This document shows, in pieces, positions 50,880 through 62,072 of a stretch of DNA of 64,000 nt; positions within the stretch are counted from its first letter, which is position 1, and each line of letters begins with the position of its first letter. The stretch lies in the NCBI RefSeq assembly GCF_910592395.1, contig NC_088315.1, forward strand, positions 13,499,808-13,563,807, read 5' to 3'. A model generated the notes under the pieces. It saw only the letters and a program-made list of their open reading frames with translations, searched no databases and was not told the DNA's origin. The translations under genes and the position numbers were made by a program. The DNA comes from Lineus longissimus (Eukaryota > Nemertea > Pilidiophora > Heteronemertea > Lineidae).

Positions 50880-51420
50880 GTTGTGACTGTCTTATAGCTC
50901 TCTCATTGATTCGACAACATGTTGGAAGTCCCAAGCTCAATTCAGTCTGGTTGTGACTGTATTATCTCTCTTATCGCGTTGGAAACACAGTGGGGCTCCC
51001 AAACTAGAGTCTGGTTGTAGCTGTCTTATCTCTCTCATCGATTTGACAACACTCCCAAGCTCAATTCGGCCTGGTTGTAACTGTCTTATCTCTCTCATCG
51101 ATTTGACAACACAGTGGATCTCCCAAGCACAATTCGGCCTGGTTGTGACTGTCTTATCTCTCTCATCGATTTGACAACACAGTGGACCTCCCAAGCTTAA
51201 TTCGGCCTGGTTGTGACTGTCTTATCTCGCTCATCGATTTGACAACACAGTGGAGCTCCTAAGCTAGAGTAGGCCTGGTTGTGACTGTCTTATCGCTCTC
51301 ATCGATTTGACAACACAGTGGAGCTCCTAAGCTAGAGTAGGCCTGGTTGTGACTGTCTTATCGCTCTCATCGATTTGACAACACAGTGGAGCTCCCAAGC
51401 TAGAGTAGGCCGGTGTAACA
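50880..51420 (+). repeat. ~65-bp minisatellite
   Basis: About eight units containing 'ggttgtgactgtcttatctc', 'tctcatcgatttgacaacac' and 'agtggagctcccaagct'. The last three, from about 51235, are nearly identical. Diverged outliers sit at 51594-51670. Confidence 0.9.
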
Positions 51421-51684
51421 TCTGTGGTTGTTCCCCATGTGTCAGTGTTTCCAAACAATAGGCAGCTAGAGAGACCACGACTTTTCAATAGGGGGGATAC
51501 ACAGAAAAACTTGTCAGTCTATTTTTGAGCGTTCCCAAACAATGAGGGGAAACACTCACACACGGGAAACACTCACATATATTACACCGGTTTGTGACCG
51601 TCTTATCTCTCATCGTGTTGGAAACAGTGGAGCTACCAGGCTCAATTCGGTCTGGTTGTGACTGTCTTATCTCGATTATTGTAG

Positions 51685-51870
51685 GTTGTGACATCATATC
51701 GAGCGATCGGGTGTTGTTGAGACACTTGACAGATGGAAATACTGTCCACAGTGACATGGTCTTTACGAGAGACACTTTGGTCGTGTTGGCAGTTGTTTAC
51801 AGGTGATGCATGGTCTTTGTGACATCATATCGAGCGATCGGATGTTGTTGAGACACTTGACAGATAAAAA
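51685..51870 (+). repeat. Direct repeat pair
   Basis: A segment of about 55 bp ('tgtgacatcatatcgagcga', 'gttgttgagacacttgacag') occurs at about 51689-51735 and 51816-51864. A short piece recurs near 52048. Confidence 0.8.
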
Positions 51871-52246
51871 TATTGTAGGTGGGGCATGCAATAGCAGAAT
51901 AGAGAGCACCGGGGTTTTGACGTCAGGTACGGTGAGACGTGAGAGGGGACGTAAGGAGAGTCGTTGTACAGCAACAAAATGGAAAGAGAACAAACACGTA
52001 TTATTTTGTATTCGCTCTTTATTTATTTATTTATTCGACGGAACAGGTTGTGACATCATATGGGAAATAAATTTACACATGTTGTATTTTCGTAAAGGGC
52101 GTGTAAATAGTGACAACATAAATCCTGTAACAAAGTAAATAGATTTAAAGCTTGTGCAGTAACGCCACTTTTGATCTGCAGTCCAACATGCCTGCCAATT
52201 CAACGCCATACTATGACTGATGCTGATTATGGTAGGCCTATGCTTA

Positions 52247-52793
52247 TGGGTAGGGCTAGATCCAAAGATACTCGGCCCCCTTTGTTGACATCGGCTATTT
52301 TAAGAAAAGCACATGGTAACTCCTTACCCACAATACATTGCGGACAAACATTACCACGTGTTTTTTTGTAGTTGTGGTTGTCGTGAATTATCCGCCACGA
52401 GGGCCGTCCCCGTCCGACTGACAATTTCCCCCCAGTCCAACTATTGCATATAAGTACAGTGGAACCTCCCTTAGCGGACACCTCTCTATAAAGGACAACC
52501 TCTCTATTAAGGACACTAGTTTTGGTCCCAAATTTGTTGTTTCCATTCAATTTGACCTCTCTAATCAGGACACCTCTCTATTACGGACATTACTTGTCAG
52601 TCCCGTGGGTGTCCTTAATAGAGAGGTTTTACTGTACATCTATATGTGGAGCTTTACAAGTACATTATATCAAAAAACTTCTTATACAAAAAAGTTTACC
52701 GCAATGTATTGTGGGTAAAGAGTTACCATGTGCTTTTCTTAAAATAGCCGATGTCAACCAAGGGGGCCGAGTATCTTTTGAGTAGCCCTACCC
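52247..52793. mobile_element. Foldback element carrying a nested MITE
   Basis: Arms of about 95 bp (52247-52341 and 52699-52793) are nearly exact inverted copies, for example 'gctattttaagaaaagcaca' and 'tgtgcttttcttaaaatagc'. The centre contains a complete pogo-type MITE. Confidence 0.8.
52457..52634. mobile_element. Pogo-type MITE, copy 1
   Basis: 178 bp with ends CAGTGGAACCTC and GAGGTTTTACTG, flanked by TA on both sides. The interior has inverted pairs of 'acctctctattaaggaca'. The terminal sequence is typical of pogo/Tigger relatives. Confidence 0.85.
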
Positions 52794-53036
52794 CCCAGCT
52801 ACCCCCTGGCAGAGGACGTCCGCTGATTGACCCCGCTCGATGTTGTGGTAGTTGGTGTAGGCATCGTTGAAGGCCTGGAACCAACTGGCACCTCTCAACA
52901 CGAGTGAGTTGTCGCTGATGAACTCGGTAACGTCAAAGAGACACCTGGAAGAGATGGTATTTACAGTACAGTACAAATGGAAAATTGCCCTACCCGTTTT
53001 TAACGACCGGGACGCCAAAAAAATATGTATTATAAA

Positions 53037-53123
53037 AGTCACCCCCAATAAGATTCGAACCCTCAACACTTTTGGCGACACTATTTGTAAGTCCGACGCG
53101 CTATGCTGTGGACTAAAGTGGCT
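53037..53123 (-). tRNA. tRNA-like sequence, probably a pseudogene or SINE head
   Basis: The minus strand shows an A-box-like stretch ('agtccacagcatagcgcgtc'), an anticodon arm with loop CTTACAA (anticodon TAC if real), and a B box GGTTCGAATC. The acceptor stem does not pair convincingly. It is more likely a tRNA-derived repeat than a working tRNA. Confidence 0.35.
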
Positions 53124-53489
53124 CTTACCAGTAGTGGACGACTTTGGAACGTTGGATCCGAGAGTTTGATCAACCCTTTCTAAGACAATCTGCGCGTGTC
53201 CTGTCATCATTAACCATTTGCGCATGTCTCTGCTCATTCATTCCCGATTTCTCGTGTGGGATAGCTGGAATTTTACGAAGCTCATCTGATGTAAGTATAG
53301 AAGTTTCTCCTAGTTCGTATTCCAGATAAAAACGAATCGAATATAGTCTATAAAGGAGTTTAATTCTTAATCATATAAGAGAAGACACACATGTTCATTT
53401 TCGCTGTTTATTTGACGGTTTTAGTCTCTCTTGAATGTTTAGGCCTTAATATTATGTTCTAAAGCGACTAATTTTATTCAACATCAAAT

Positions 53490-55140
53490 CAATATTGGTG
53501 AAATGAAACGGCCAGGGGCCATTGTGCTCACCGTATACATCTTTTAGTAGGCAGGATCATGCTTAGTTTAGAGGTGAATATGGTGAACACAATCAGGCAT
53601 GAAGACTTTTTTTAGATGTGTATTGATGTCAAGTAATAAGACAGGGCAGTATATATAAGTTTATGATCCAACCAATAATTGTCTATGACATCAACAAGAT
53701 CAATATCGTGTAATTGCTAAGAGTCCCTGCAATAAAAAATTCATCGAAAAAAAGTCATTAATAAGCGAGATATTGCATGTCCTACTTTTTCAGTTTTGAC
53801 TCCCTGGTGGCCAAATCAAGAATCAGATCAGGCCAAAATTCGGTGTCAGAGATTATCTGATGTAGGGGGTTACATGTACCAACTTTCAAGTTCATAGCTT
53901 CAGCAGTTGAGAAACGTGCCATAGTTACACTCTAATGGCCAATTTACGCCATTTGACCTCTGTGACCTAGAAAAGGAGGTCAAATCCAAAAATCGTAGGA
54001 CATGTGGTGTATCCTTGCTAGAAGTCCCTGCCATAAAAATTTTATCGAAAACAATTCACTCAAATAAGCAAGATATTGCACTTCTTCCTTTTTCCATTAT
54101 GGCCCCCTGGTGGCCGAATAAAGAATCAGATCAGGCCAAAATTCGGCATCAAAGGTTATCTGATGTAGGGGGTTATATGCACCAAGTTTCAAGTTCATAG
54201 CTTTACTGGTTAAGAAACGTGCCATAGTTTACACTCTAACGGCCAATTTACGCCATATGACCTCTGTGACCTTGAAAAGTAGGTCAAATTGAAAACCCGT
54301 AAGACATGTGATGTATTCTTCCTAAGAGTACCTACCATAAAAATTTTATCGAAAACAAGTCACTTATAAGCGAGATATCACACTTTTCAGATATCCACTT
54401 TTGGCCCCCTGGTGGCAAAGTTGAGAATCAGATCAAACTGAAATTCAGCACCAGAGGCTATGTGATATAGGGGGTTATATGTACCAAGTTTCAAGTTCAT
54501 AGCTTTAGTGGTTAAGAAACGTGCCATAGTTTACACTCTAACGGCCAATTTACGCCATATGACCTCTGTGACCTTGAAAAGTAGGTCAAATTGAAAACCC
54601 GTAAGATATGTGATGTATTCTTCCTAAGAGTACCTACCATAAAAATTTTATCGAAAACAAGTCACTTATAAGCGAGATATCACACTTTTTAGATATCCAC
54701 TTTTGGCCCCCTGGTGGCAAAGTGGAGAATCAGATCAAACCAAAATTCAGCACCAGAGGCTATGTGATATAGGGGGTTATATGTACCAAGTTTCAAGTTC
54801 ATAGCTTTAGTGGTTAAGAAACGTGCCATAGTTTACACTCTAATGGCCAATTTACGCCATATGACCTCTGTGACCTTGAAAACAAGGTCAAATTAAAAAC
54901 CCGTATAATATAAAATGTATATTTGCTATGAGTACCTACAACAAAAGTTTTATCGAAAACAAGTCACTAATAAGCGAGATATCACACTTTTTAGATATCG
55001 ACATTTGGCCCCCTGGTGGCCAAACAGAGAATCAGATCGGACCGAAAATCAGTGTCAGAGGTCAGCTGACCTAGGGCATTCTGTGTACAAAGTTTCAAGT
55101 TCATAGCCCTTGCAGTTAAGAAACGTGCCACTGTTAGGAT

Positions 55141-55219
<79 letters not shown>

Positions 55220-55255
55220 ACACAGCGCTATCGTATAGACTCCCCTTACGGTGAG
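53490..55255 (-). mobile_element. R1 composite repeat, copy D (long, reverse)
   Basis: Reading the minus strand from 55255: 'ggctcaccgtaagg', an uninterrupted CGT run, then five tandem units of about 300 bp, each with 'gccaccagggggcc' (complements near 53800, 54103, 54404, 54702 and 55008) and 'aaggtcacagaggtca'. It ends at 'ggtgagcacaatggcccctg' near 53512. The middle two units are almost identical, showing recent tandem duplication. Confidence 0.85.
55141..55218 (+). repeat. (ACG)n microsatellite within R1 copy D
   Basis: 26 pure ACG triplets, complementary to the CGT run of copy B and at the same place in the element. Confidence 0.95.
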
Positions 55256-55573
55256 CCAAAAAGTATACCCCGAGAACACAAGTCGGCGCCATCTTGGTTT
55301 TTTTAGAGAAAATATTTAAGCATTTGCGTGCATGTACATCATGCACATTCTGACGGAACCATGTGGTTGAAAAATATATTCCGCCTATCGATATTTGTCA
55401 ACGAGGTAGGAGTACAGCAAAAACTGAGTACAGAATGAACGGTATTACCTCCCCCCCCCGCCCGCGAGGTTTTTTTCCCTGGACGTTTGGGGCAGTACAG
55501 TGTACATTTGTACATAGAGTCTTAACCAATCAGAGTTCGACTTTGAATGACGTCATCTGAAAGCTGAGTGAAC

Positions 55574-55663
55574 ATGGCGGTAGATTTAAAGCAGTTTGAC
55601 ATGTCTGATTCCGTAAATCTTGCTGATTGTGGTCGCAATCTTGCCGATTGTGATCGTATCAAG
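55574..55663 (+). CDS. MULE transposase, exon 1
   Basis: 30 codons from ATG (MAVDLKQFDMSDSVNLADCG) to DRIK, donor gtattt, phase 0. It joins in phase to KKLPPGFEY of exon 2. The ATG follows aac and is the first in frame. Confidence 0.7.
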
Positions 55664-55836
55664 GTATTTTACTTTGAAATTATTATTATCTAGCCATAAA
55701 TTAATATGCTTAAGTGACAAATGGTTGATATACGGCGCTCAAGGGACATTTTATTGCCCTTCGCTCAGCGCTGACACTAGACGTGTGTCAATGTACTATA
55801 GACATGTGTGTGTAATTTAGTAGTAGGCCTATAATA

Positions 55837-55995
55837 CAGTATAACCTCTTGGGACTGAGAAGTGCTGTTCTTAAATAGAGAGGTGTCCAGATTACAGGGG
55901 TCAAACTAAATGGAAGCTATTAATTCTGGACCAAAACTGTCCTTAATAGAGAGGTTACCTTATTAGTGAGGTGTCCTCTAAGGAAGGTTTCACTG
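55837..55995. mobile_element. Pogo-type MITE, copy 2, in MULE intron 1
   Basis: 159 bp from CAGTATAACCTC to GGTTTCACTG, flanked by TA on both sides, with 'ccttaatagagaggtt' inside. Same family as 52457-52634. Confidence 0.85.
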
Positions 55996-56202
55996 TATCT
56001 GTTCAAAAGAAGAATAGGCCTATAACACCTTATGCTTTGGCTCATTTGTTGCATACCCGAAGCAAAGAACTACCTGGTCACCGTAATGCCTCAAGAATAT
56101 AGACCCAGAGTCTTTCTATACATGATGGACCCAAACAAACAAGCACTTAATCTTATCTGTAGCTAGGCTTTAGTGAATTCTTTTCTTTTGCTTTTATTGC
56201 AG

Positions 56203-56525
56203 AAAAAACTTCCTCCCGGGTTTGAGTATCACTTTGTTGAATCCCACGATGATCACTGCACCACAATTCGTGTGAATCTGACAGATGCTGAAAAAGCAGA
56301 TCAATGGAAGAAAGACCTGGAAGAAATCAGTAGAGTGACTTGGAGGCTCAATGCAGGACAGAGGGCCGGAGGAAAATTGAATGTCTATAAACGTTACTTT
56401 AAATGTCAACATAATACCAATCCTCGATCCCTCACTGCTGATGACCGGAGCGGCTCAAAGAACTCCACCTGCCCTGCTTTGCTCAATATTACAATCAAAA
56501 GGACAGATTTTTCAAGGAAGTCTCG
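56203..56525 (+). CDS. MULE transposase, exon 2 (N-terminal domain)
   Basis: Acceptor ttattgcag, donor gtatgt, phase 0 in and 2 out. It encodes KKLPPGFEYHFVESHDD, the W-R-L region and the probable zinc-binding C-Q-H...C residues. Confidence 0.8.
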
Positions 56526-56581
56526 GTATGTTTAAGATTAGTAGGCTACAGGTACATCACGATGTGTGACATTCTTAACAG

Positions 56582-57658
56582 TTAATCAGTTGAATACCGG
56601 CGACAACAATAGTCGGTAGCTATTGAAGTCAAGTTTTTACCGCTGCACGGTTTTTTCGGTCGCTGCCTAATTATTTTCTGTACACAATTAGGTATAGCCC
56701 ATCGTTATTTGATCGGTGTATGGAGTTGCTATGGGTTGTACGAAATGGCATGAGAGCCTCTAGTTTGACCTAAAATGTATAGATGGCGAAACTTTTGATT
56801 ATTTTTGGCGCTGAATCAGGAAGTCTCTGAGAAGCACATGGCGTGTATCGTGACTTTCTGGATCGTTTCTATTGTATTATTTTACATTAGATATGAGCTC
56901 GTGGGCTAAGTTTGGGGTGGAGGTGGCCCTTTCTAGGATATTAGAGGACTCTCAAGACTATGACACTAGTGGTGAGGAGTGTCTTGATGGGGTCGATGAC
57001 CTTGATGAAACTGATTTGCAGTTTCCAGCATCAATGGTTCAGGATGATTTGAACGATGACCGGTGTGATAGAGACGCTGCTTGTGATGATGATAGCTAAA
57101 AATCACTTATCAATAACCAATTAATAACCAATCGATCGCTAATCAATAACCAATGAATCAATCAGTATTCATGTTTATATCATTATGTTTGATCATATAG
57201 GCATCTATGTTGAGTATCCTTGCTTCAAAAGTCCAAATTCAAAGGACAAAGGTTGATGTTATAGGACGTTGAAAATCTCGATAAGTAGTGATTGATTATC
57301 GATCAATATCGATCAGTAACTGGTCATATATAAATTTTTACTTGATCTACTGTTCATTGACAATAAAGAGAAGACATGTTTTGCAAAAAAATCTGTTTTT
57401 TTCCTATCTATATAGAAAATCACAAAAATCAATCAATCGATATTGGTGATTGATCACCAATTTACAGATATGAACTGGCAACCAACTCCAATCGATAGGC
57501 CTGTCGATTCCCTTCACGAAAAATGTATAGTTTTTGGGGTCTATCACCAAAAACCTAATTGATATAATTTTTTGAAAATTGGTATCATAATTCTGAATAA
57601 TTACTCTAGGTAATACGGTATAGACGCGTTCGGACGGTACCGGTAGTCAAGAGGTTAA
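56582..57658 (+). mobile_element. piggyBac-like remnant nested in MULE intron 2
   Basis: TTAA occurs at both edges (56582-56585 and 57655-57658). The inner ends are similar inverted sequences: left TTAATCAGTTGAATACCGG, right (complement) TTAACCTCTTGACTACCGG. TTAA target sites are the mark of piggyBac elements. Inside is a short acidic ORF and an AATAAA near 57363. The rest of a transposase is missing, so this is a deletion derivative. Confidence 0.6.
56893..57099 (+). CDS. Truncated piggyBac-type N-terminal ORF
   Basis: 68 codons: MSSWAKFGVEVALSRILEDS, then an acidic stretch rich in D and E, ending DAACDDDS. An 'AL-x-x-IL-E/D-D-S' helix followed by an acidic run is typical of piggyBac transposase N-termini. 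No catalytic domain follows. Confidence 0.5.
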   Translation: MSSWAKFGVEVALSRILEDSQDYDTSGEECLDGVDDLDETDLQFPASMVQDDLNDDRCDRDAACDDDS

Positions 57659-58002
57659 CATCAGTTATTTTTGCCTTAGACGAGATATTGGAAAAACGAT
57701 TGAGGAATTTGGCATGTTTGTTTGGCTGCTCAAGTCTCATTATGTCCGAAATTATCATCATGAGGAAGTGATTATGTCACACTGGTAATTTAGATAAGCA
57801 AGTGCCACTAAGGCCACTACTGTAAAACTGCTCAGGAACTGTCATGATTGTGACGGGGCATTTGTTCAGGAGCTGCTACCAAGGTCAACTACTGTAAAGC
57901 TGGTTAGGCGCGTGTGAGTGATAATGCTTTTATGACTCCTGAAAATAAAATCAATTGATTTTGGTGATACATAACTAAATCTTTCTTCTGTTTTGATTTC
58001 AG

Positions 58003-58275
58003 TGCAAAAACTGTAGATGAGTATCTCCCTGACTTCCCTGGCATCATTAAATTTAGTAATGATCATAACCACCAAGTCTTCTCCTCGGACAGCTTACGTG
58101 AAAGGGATGTGTCCGAGGAGACTGAAAAGAAGTTGCGGGACCTATTTGCAAATGGCCACTCCCCATCCTCAGCAGTCGAAACCATCAAGATGGACTTACA
58201 AATCGCTGAAGTAGACAACTACGTGTTTGCTGCCGCAGACAGAGCTAATTGTCCTGACCTTGGTTACTGCTTTTG
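58003..58275 (+). CDS. MULE transposase, exon 3
   Basis: Acceptor ttgatttcag, donor gttagt, phase 2 in and 2 out. It encodes FSNDHNHQVFSSDSLRERDV and a helical region (EETEKKLRDLFANGHSPSSA). Confidence 0.8.
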
Positions 58276-58528
58276 GTTAGTAATAGACTGTTGCTGAGCT
58301 CATAAAACTAAATGTCATCTTCTCAAAGAATTTCATTGCTGAGAATTGTGCAGTGCTCCAATTTCTCTAAATAAACTGTATTGAATTGAAGGTAAAAAAG
58401 AACTGGGGACTATTTCCGTCAATTGCCTCTCTTTACAGACCTTTGAAATGGGTACTTTGCCATAAAGGGAATCATGTTTGGTTGCAGGTCTCTTTAAATT
58501 TCTTCATAGTATTTAAATTCTTTTTCAG

Positions 58529-60331
58529 ACTGTACTACAAGATTTTTCAGAAGTCTTATGGAGCAGTTAGCGGGGAACAGATGTTGAAAGACCTGCAGTG
58601 TCATGCGGAAAGATTTAATGAGGAGAATGATGGGGAGGACTGCGTGAAGATGCGAACAATTGATAAGGACTTTGTTGTGGCAATATGTACACCCGTAATG
58701 AAGAGAGTGCATAGTCTGATTGAACAGAGTGGCGAACTAGTATTTGTGGATGCAAGTGGTGGTGTTGACCGTCATCACTGTCGCATCTTTTTACTTCTGA
58801 CACATTCAGCAGCTGGGGGATTGCCTCTTGGCTGTATAATTACGACATCGGAGACAAAGGATGTAATTGCTGCTGGTTTAGGGCTTTTTAAAGAACTTCT
58901 TCCCAGTGATGCATTTTACGGGCGTGGTCTAGAGGGCCCACATATATTCATGACAGATGATTCTTTGTCAGAGAGGAATGCTATTCATGATTGCTTTCCA
59001 AATGCAAGTCTGCTGCTTTGTGTGTTCCATGTACTGCAAGCCAACTGGCGGTATCTATGGGACGCTAAGCATGGGATACGCAAAGAGGACAGACCACATT
59101 TGCTTGGGCTCTTTAAGGCAATGGTCTACAGTGTATCCAAGGAAGAACTTGATGATAAGTATGCAGAGACTAGGGATGACCAAGTTGCTAAAAAATATGA
59201 GAATTACCTTGCATATTTAGAGGACATCTTTGAGAGACAGGGGGAATGGGCAATCTGCCTTCGACAGGAGTTGCCAACAAGGGGCAACAATACAAACAAT
59301 TTTGTTGAATCAGCCATGCGGGTATTAAAGGATAAGGTGTTTCTGCGCGTGAAAGCTTTCAATGTTGTTCAGCTATTGGACTTCATCTTGACGCGCTTTG
59401 AGTCGTACTATGTCCGCCGTCTTATAGACATTGCAAACAATAGACTGGATATGCGACTGTCGCATCGGTTCCTTCCAGTATATCAGAACAAATTAGGAAA
59501 GGACATGGTCAAGCCCATATGTAATTCTCTGTACACTGTGAATAGTGAAACAAAGCCTGGGGTTGTGTACCATGTTGACATGTCAATTGAGTTGTGTACA
59601 TGTTTCAATGGTAATACTGGTGCACCTTGTAAGCATCAATATGCGATAGTAAGACACTACAGTGTGGAATCCGTCAATTTTGTTCCAGTCCATTCACCAG
59701 TGCTACGCGGACGTCTTTACCAGATTGCAACAGGTTGTACAAATGTTCCTGATGGATGTTTGCCAGCCTTCGGTCATCGCCACCTGCTGCGTCACATCCA
59801 AGCACTGTGGAGGCTCCAATGTCTGCAGACCCGAATTCCGAGGAGATGGATATTGTCGACGAAGATACGAGTGGACCAGTTCAGCAACCAGGCTTGGAGA
59901 GCCTTCATCAGCAGAGAGAACTGCAAAATAGATTCCTTGGACGCCAAGTGACCGGCACACACATGAATATTGCAAAACCAGGGAATCATGATGCTGAAAT
60001 CAGTGAGGACATTAAGAAAGTGCAGATCCAGATCAAGGAGGCAGCTGAAGACATATGCCAAAGACTACAAAAAAATCCCAGCTTGTTAGTTTCAGCTAAA
60101 AAATTTGTAAGAAAATCTGGGGAATTGGTAAATGACAGTGCACTAGATTCAGCGCTTGCTTGTTTTGGGCGCTATACTGGTGCTGGGTTGGCAAAGTGCA
60201 CCAAATCAAAGGGAAAGGTGATGCAGCATGGCAGCAAGATAGGGGTACAACCAACTGCTATTGCACGCAGGAAGTCTGCGTTGGGTGGGCGGAAATATCT
60301 TGGAAAACAAAGGGAACACTTTGTCCAATGA
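58529..60331 (+). CDS. MULE transposase, exon 4 (catalytic core, SWIM finger, tail)
   Basis: Acceptor tttttcag. It encodes the DDE core and SWIM finger, and after the 1-nt frame break near 59757 the tail (VEAPMSADPNSEEMDIVDED ... GGRKYLGKQREHFVQ). ATTAAA at about 60479 may be its poly(A) signal. Confidence 0.75.
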
Positions 60332-60814
60332 AAGAAAACACTGATGAATATGTGCGGAGTGTTATCCCCAAAAAGAGACCTCGAAAAGCACCACACAGCC
60401 TAGTAAGATGTGTTGAGAGCAATCAGAGCCTTGGAAAGACTCATAGTACAAAGAAATTAATCTCCTAACCCCCTGTCAATTAAAGGCATCATTAGTGCTA
60501 AATTTTGTATAGCCAGTGGGTAAGATTGATGATTTTAGTAAAAGATTTTGGGGGTCACCCTGTAGATGTGTTTCAGAAGCAGTTTTGAATATTATTGATG
60601 TAAGATAGGATTCCTTGGAGTCCTTGCTGTCATTTACAGTGGCTCAACCCACTCTTTTTTATGATTCTTTGATATAACTATGCTATAGAGTATAAATCAA
60701 ATTCCTGAAGCCAGCATAAGAGTACACTCTATGTTAGAAAGTACACTTAAGAGATGTATTGTCTATCACTTCTCACAACATGTGGAAACTATGAATAATC
60801 AGTTAAACAGGGCT

Positions 60815-60992
60815 TCGCACCCATACGCAATTAACGTATTTGGTACGCGTTGTGATGTCTGAATACGCAAGTACGTAATTGTAAGAATTTGTACGCATTT
60901 CATTTCATGAATAAAGTACGCAAATATTTTTCAAAATACGCATTGATGTTTGTTAAAATTGTACGTTATTTCATGTGCTTTGTACGTTTTCT
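60815..60992 (+). promoter_or_regulatory. Subterminal TACGCA/TACGTA repeat cluster of the hAT element
   Basis: At least nine TACGCA, TACGCG, TACGTA or TACGTT words on either strand lie in about 175 bp ('ccatacgcaattaacgtat', 'gaatacgcaagtacgtaatt', 'agtacgcaaat', 'aatacgcatt', 'tgtacgttatt'). Repeated short motifs next to hAT ends commonly bind the transposase. Confidence 0.55.
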
Positions 60993-61224
60993 TTAACAAC
61001 CCCCAACGATTTCAAACCCCGCCCCGGTCCGCCGCCCCCGGTCCAACGAAAGCTTCCCGATTCCCGCCTGCCAGTTCCCGCCCTAGAAGAAGTTAGTAGT
61101 GGCGCCTATCAGCAGACAATCGAACCAATCCAGTCTCGCTCGCTGTACTCGAAAGGCTGTGTATGTGTGCGGTGTATCTGGAGGTTTGGTTTGCTTGAGG
61201 CGTTGCTTGAGATCTTAAAATGCA

Positions 61225-61968
61225 ATGGATTCCGATTTTGACAGCGATGACGAGCAAATTGCTCCAAGTCCACATAGGAAACGTCCCTGTCCCTCTTCTA
61301 CCGTTGATGTCCTGGACAGTGAAGATTCGGCAGGTGATGGTGGCCCTCGAGCCCAAAAAAAGAGAAAGAGAAAACAAGTATTTTTGCCTGAGTACACCAA
61401 AATGCCAGGTATCGAGGCATCAAAGAAATCTGTGTTCAAAGCACGGTGTACATACTGCGATGTGGATTCAGTATTGCCGCTTCCGGCAAGTTTGACATTA
61501 CCCGCCATAAAGCCAATCGGAGTCATCAGAAGGCTGTTAAGTCCTTGAAGAATAACACTGCAATTACTAACTTCATGCCCCAAAAAAACATTGATAATGA
61601 TTTGGATGCTCAGGTGATCAGGGCCGAGACTATGTACGCTGATTTGATTGCAGAAAATAACTTGCCGCTGTCATTGGCCGACAAGTTGAACCAGGTTAAT
61701 AAGGCTGCCTTCCCAGATTCTAAAATTGCACAAAGACACATGGCAGGACGTGACAAAACTACGGCAATTGTGAAATTCCTTGGTCGTGACGAGGCAATGG
61801 GCGTGGCTGATGAAATAAGGAGGGGGCCATTCTCCATTGCAACAGATGGAAGCAACGATGTCAAAGAGAAACAATATCCGATGGTTGTCTTCACCTCGAG
61901 TCTAAAGGATGGTGTCAAGCAGAGATTGTTGGGGATTCCCTGCCTGCCATTGCAGGATAAGTCTACTG
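61225..61968 (+). CDS. hAT transposase, exon 1
   Basis: ATG at 61225 opens the acidic leader and the BED finger. A 1-nt deletion in 'gatgtggattcagt' shifts the frame between CDVD and FSIAASG. The second frame runs on to DKSTG and donor gtaagt. Confidence 0.75.
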
Positions 61969-62072
61969 GTAAGTCAATAATAATAATAAGTTACTAGAGA
62001 TGTATGATTCCTTCTTGTAGTACTCAAATATGGTCAAATTTCTTTCTACAACTTGTACTTTTTATTTCAGGC

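Larger units (their letters stand above)
55574..60331 (+). pseudogene. MULE-type transposase gene with SWIM finger, probably inactive
   Basis: Four exons (55574-55663, 56203-56525, 58003-58275, 58529-60331). The protein starts MAVDLKQFDMSDSV. It then has an N-terminal DNA-binding-like domain with a C-x-H set (KRYFKCQHNT, STCPALLNITIKR), resembling FLYWCH/WRKY-like heads. The MULE catalytic core follows: ELVFVDASGGVDR, IFMTDDSLSERNAI, LCVFHVLQANW and the Glu in NNFVESAMRVLK. A SWIM finger C-x-C-xn-C-x-H (CTCFNGNTGAPCKH) comes next, then a basic C-terminal tail. Two defects are seen. The codon across the exon 3/4 junction reads TG-A, a stop, and one base is missing near 59757, where DGC-LPAF should pass to FASLRSS. 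A further frame change near 60330 would extend the tail to 60468. It cuts and moves DNA in intact relatives. Confidence 0.8.

Noticed and set aside
50880-51420. CRISPR-like or rDNA-spacer array
   Set aside because: The units are contiguous, with no variable spacers, and no rRNA sequence is nearby.
55055-55346. Poly-Ser and poly-Val ORFs on the minus strand
   Set aside because: They are translations of the ACG microsatellite in R1 copy D.
61093-61377. Minus-strand ORFs antisense to the hAT gene
   Set aside because: The plus strand encodes the recognisable BED finger and hAT core, so the antisense ORFs are shadows.
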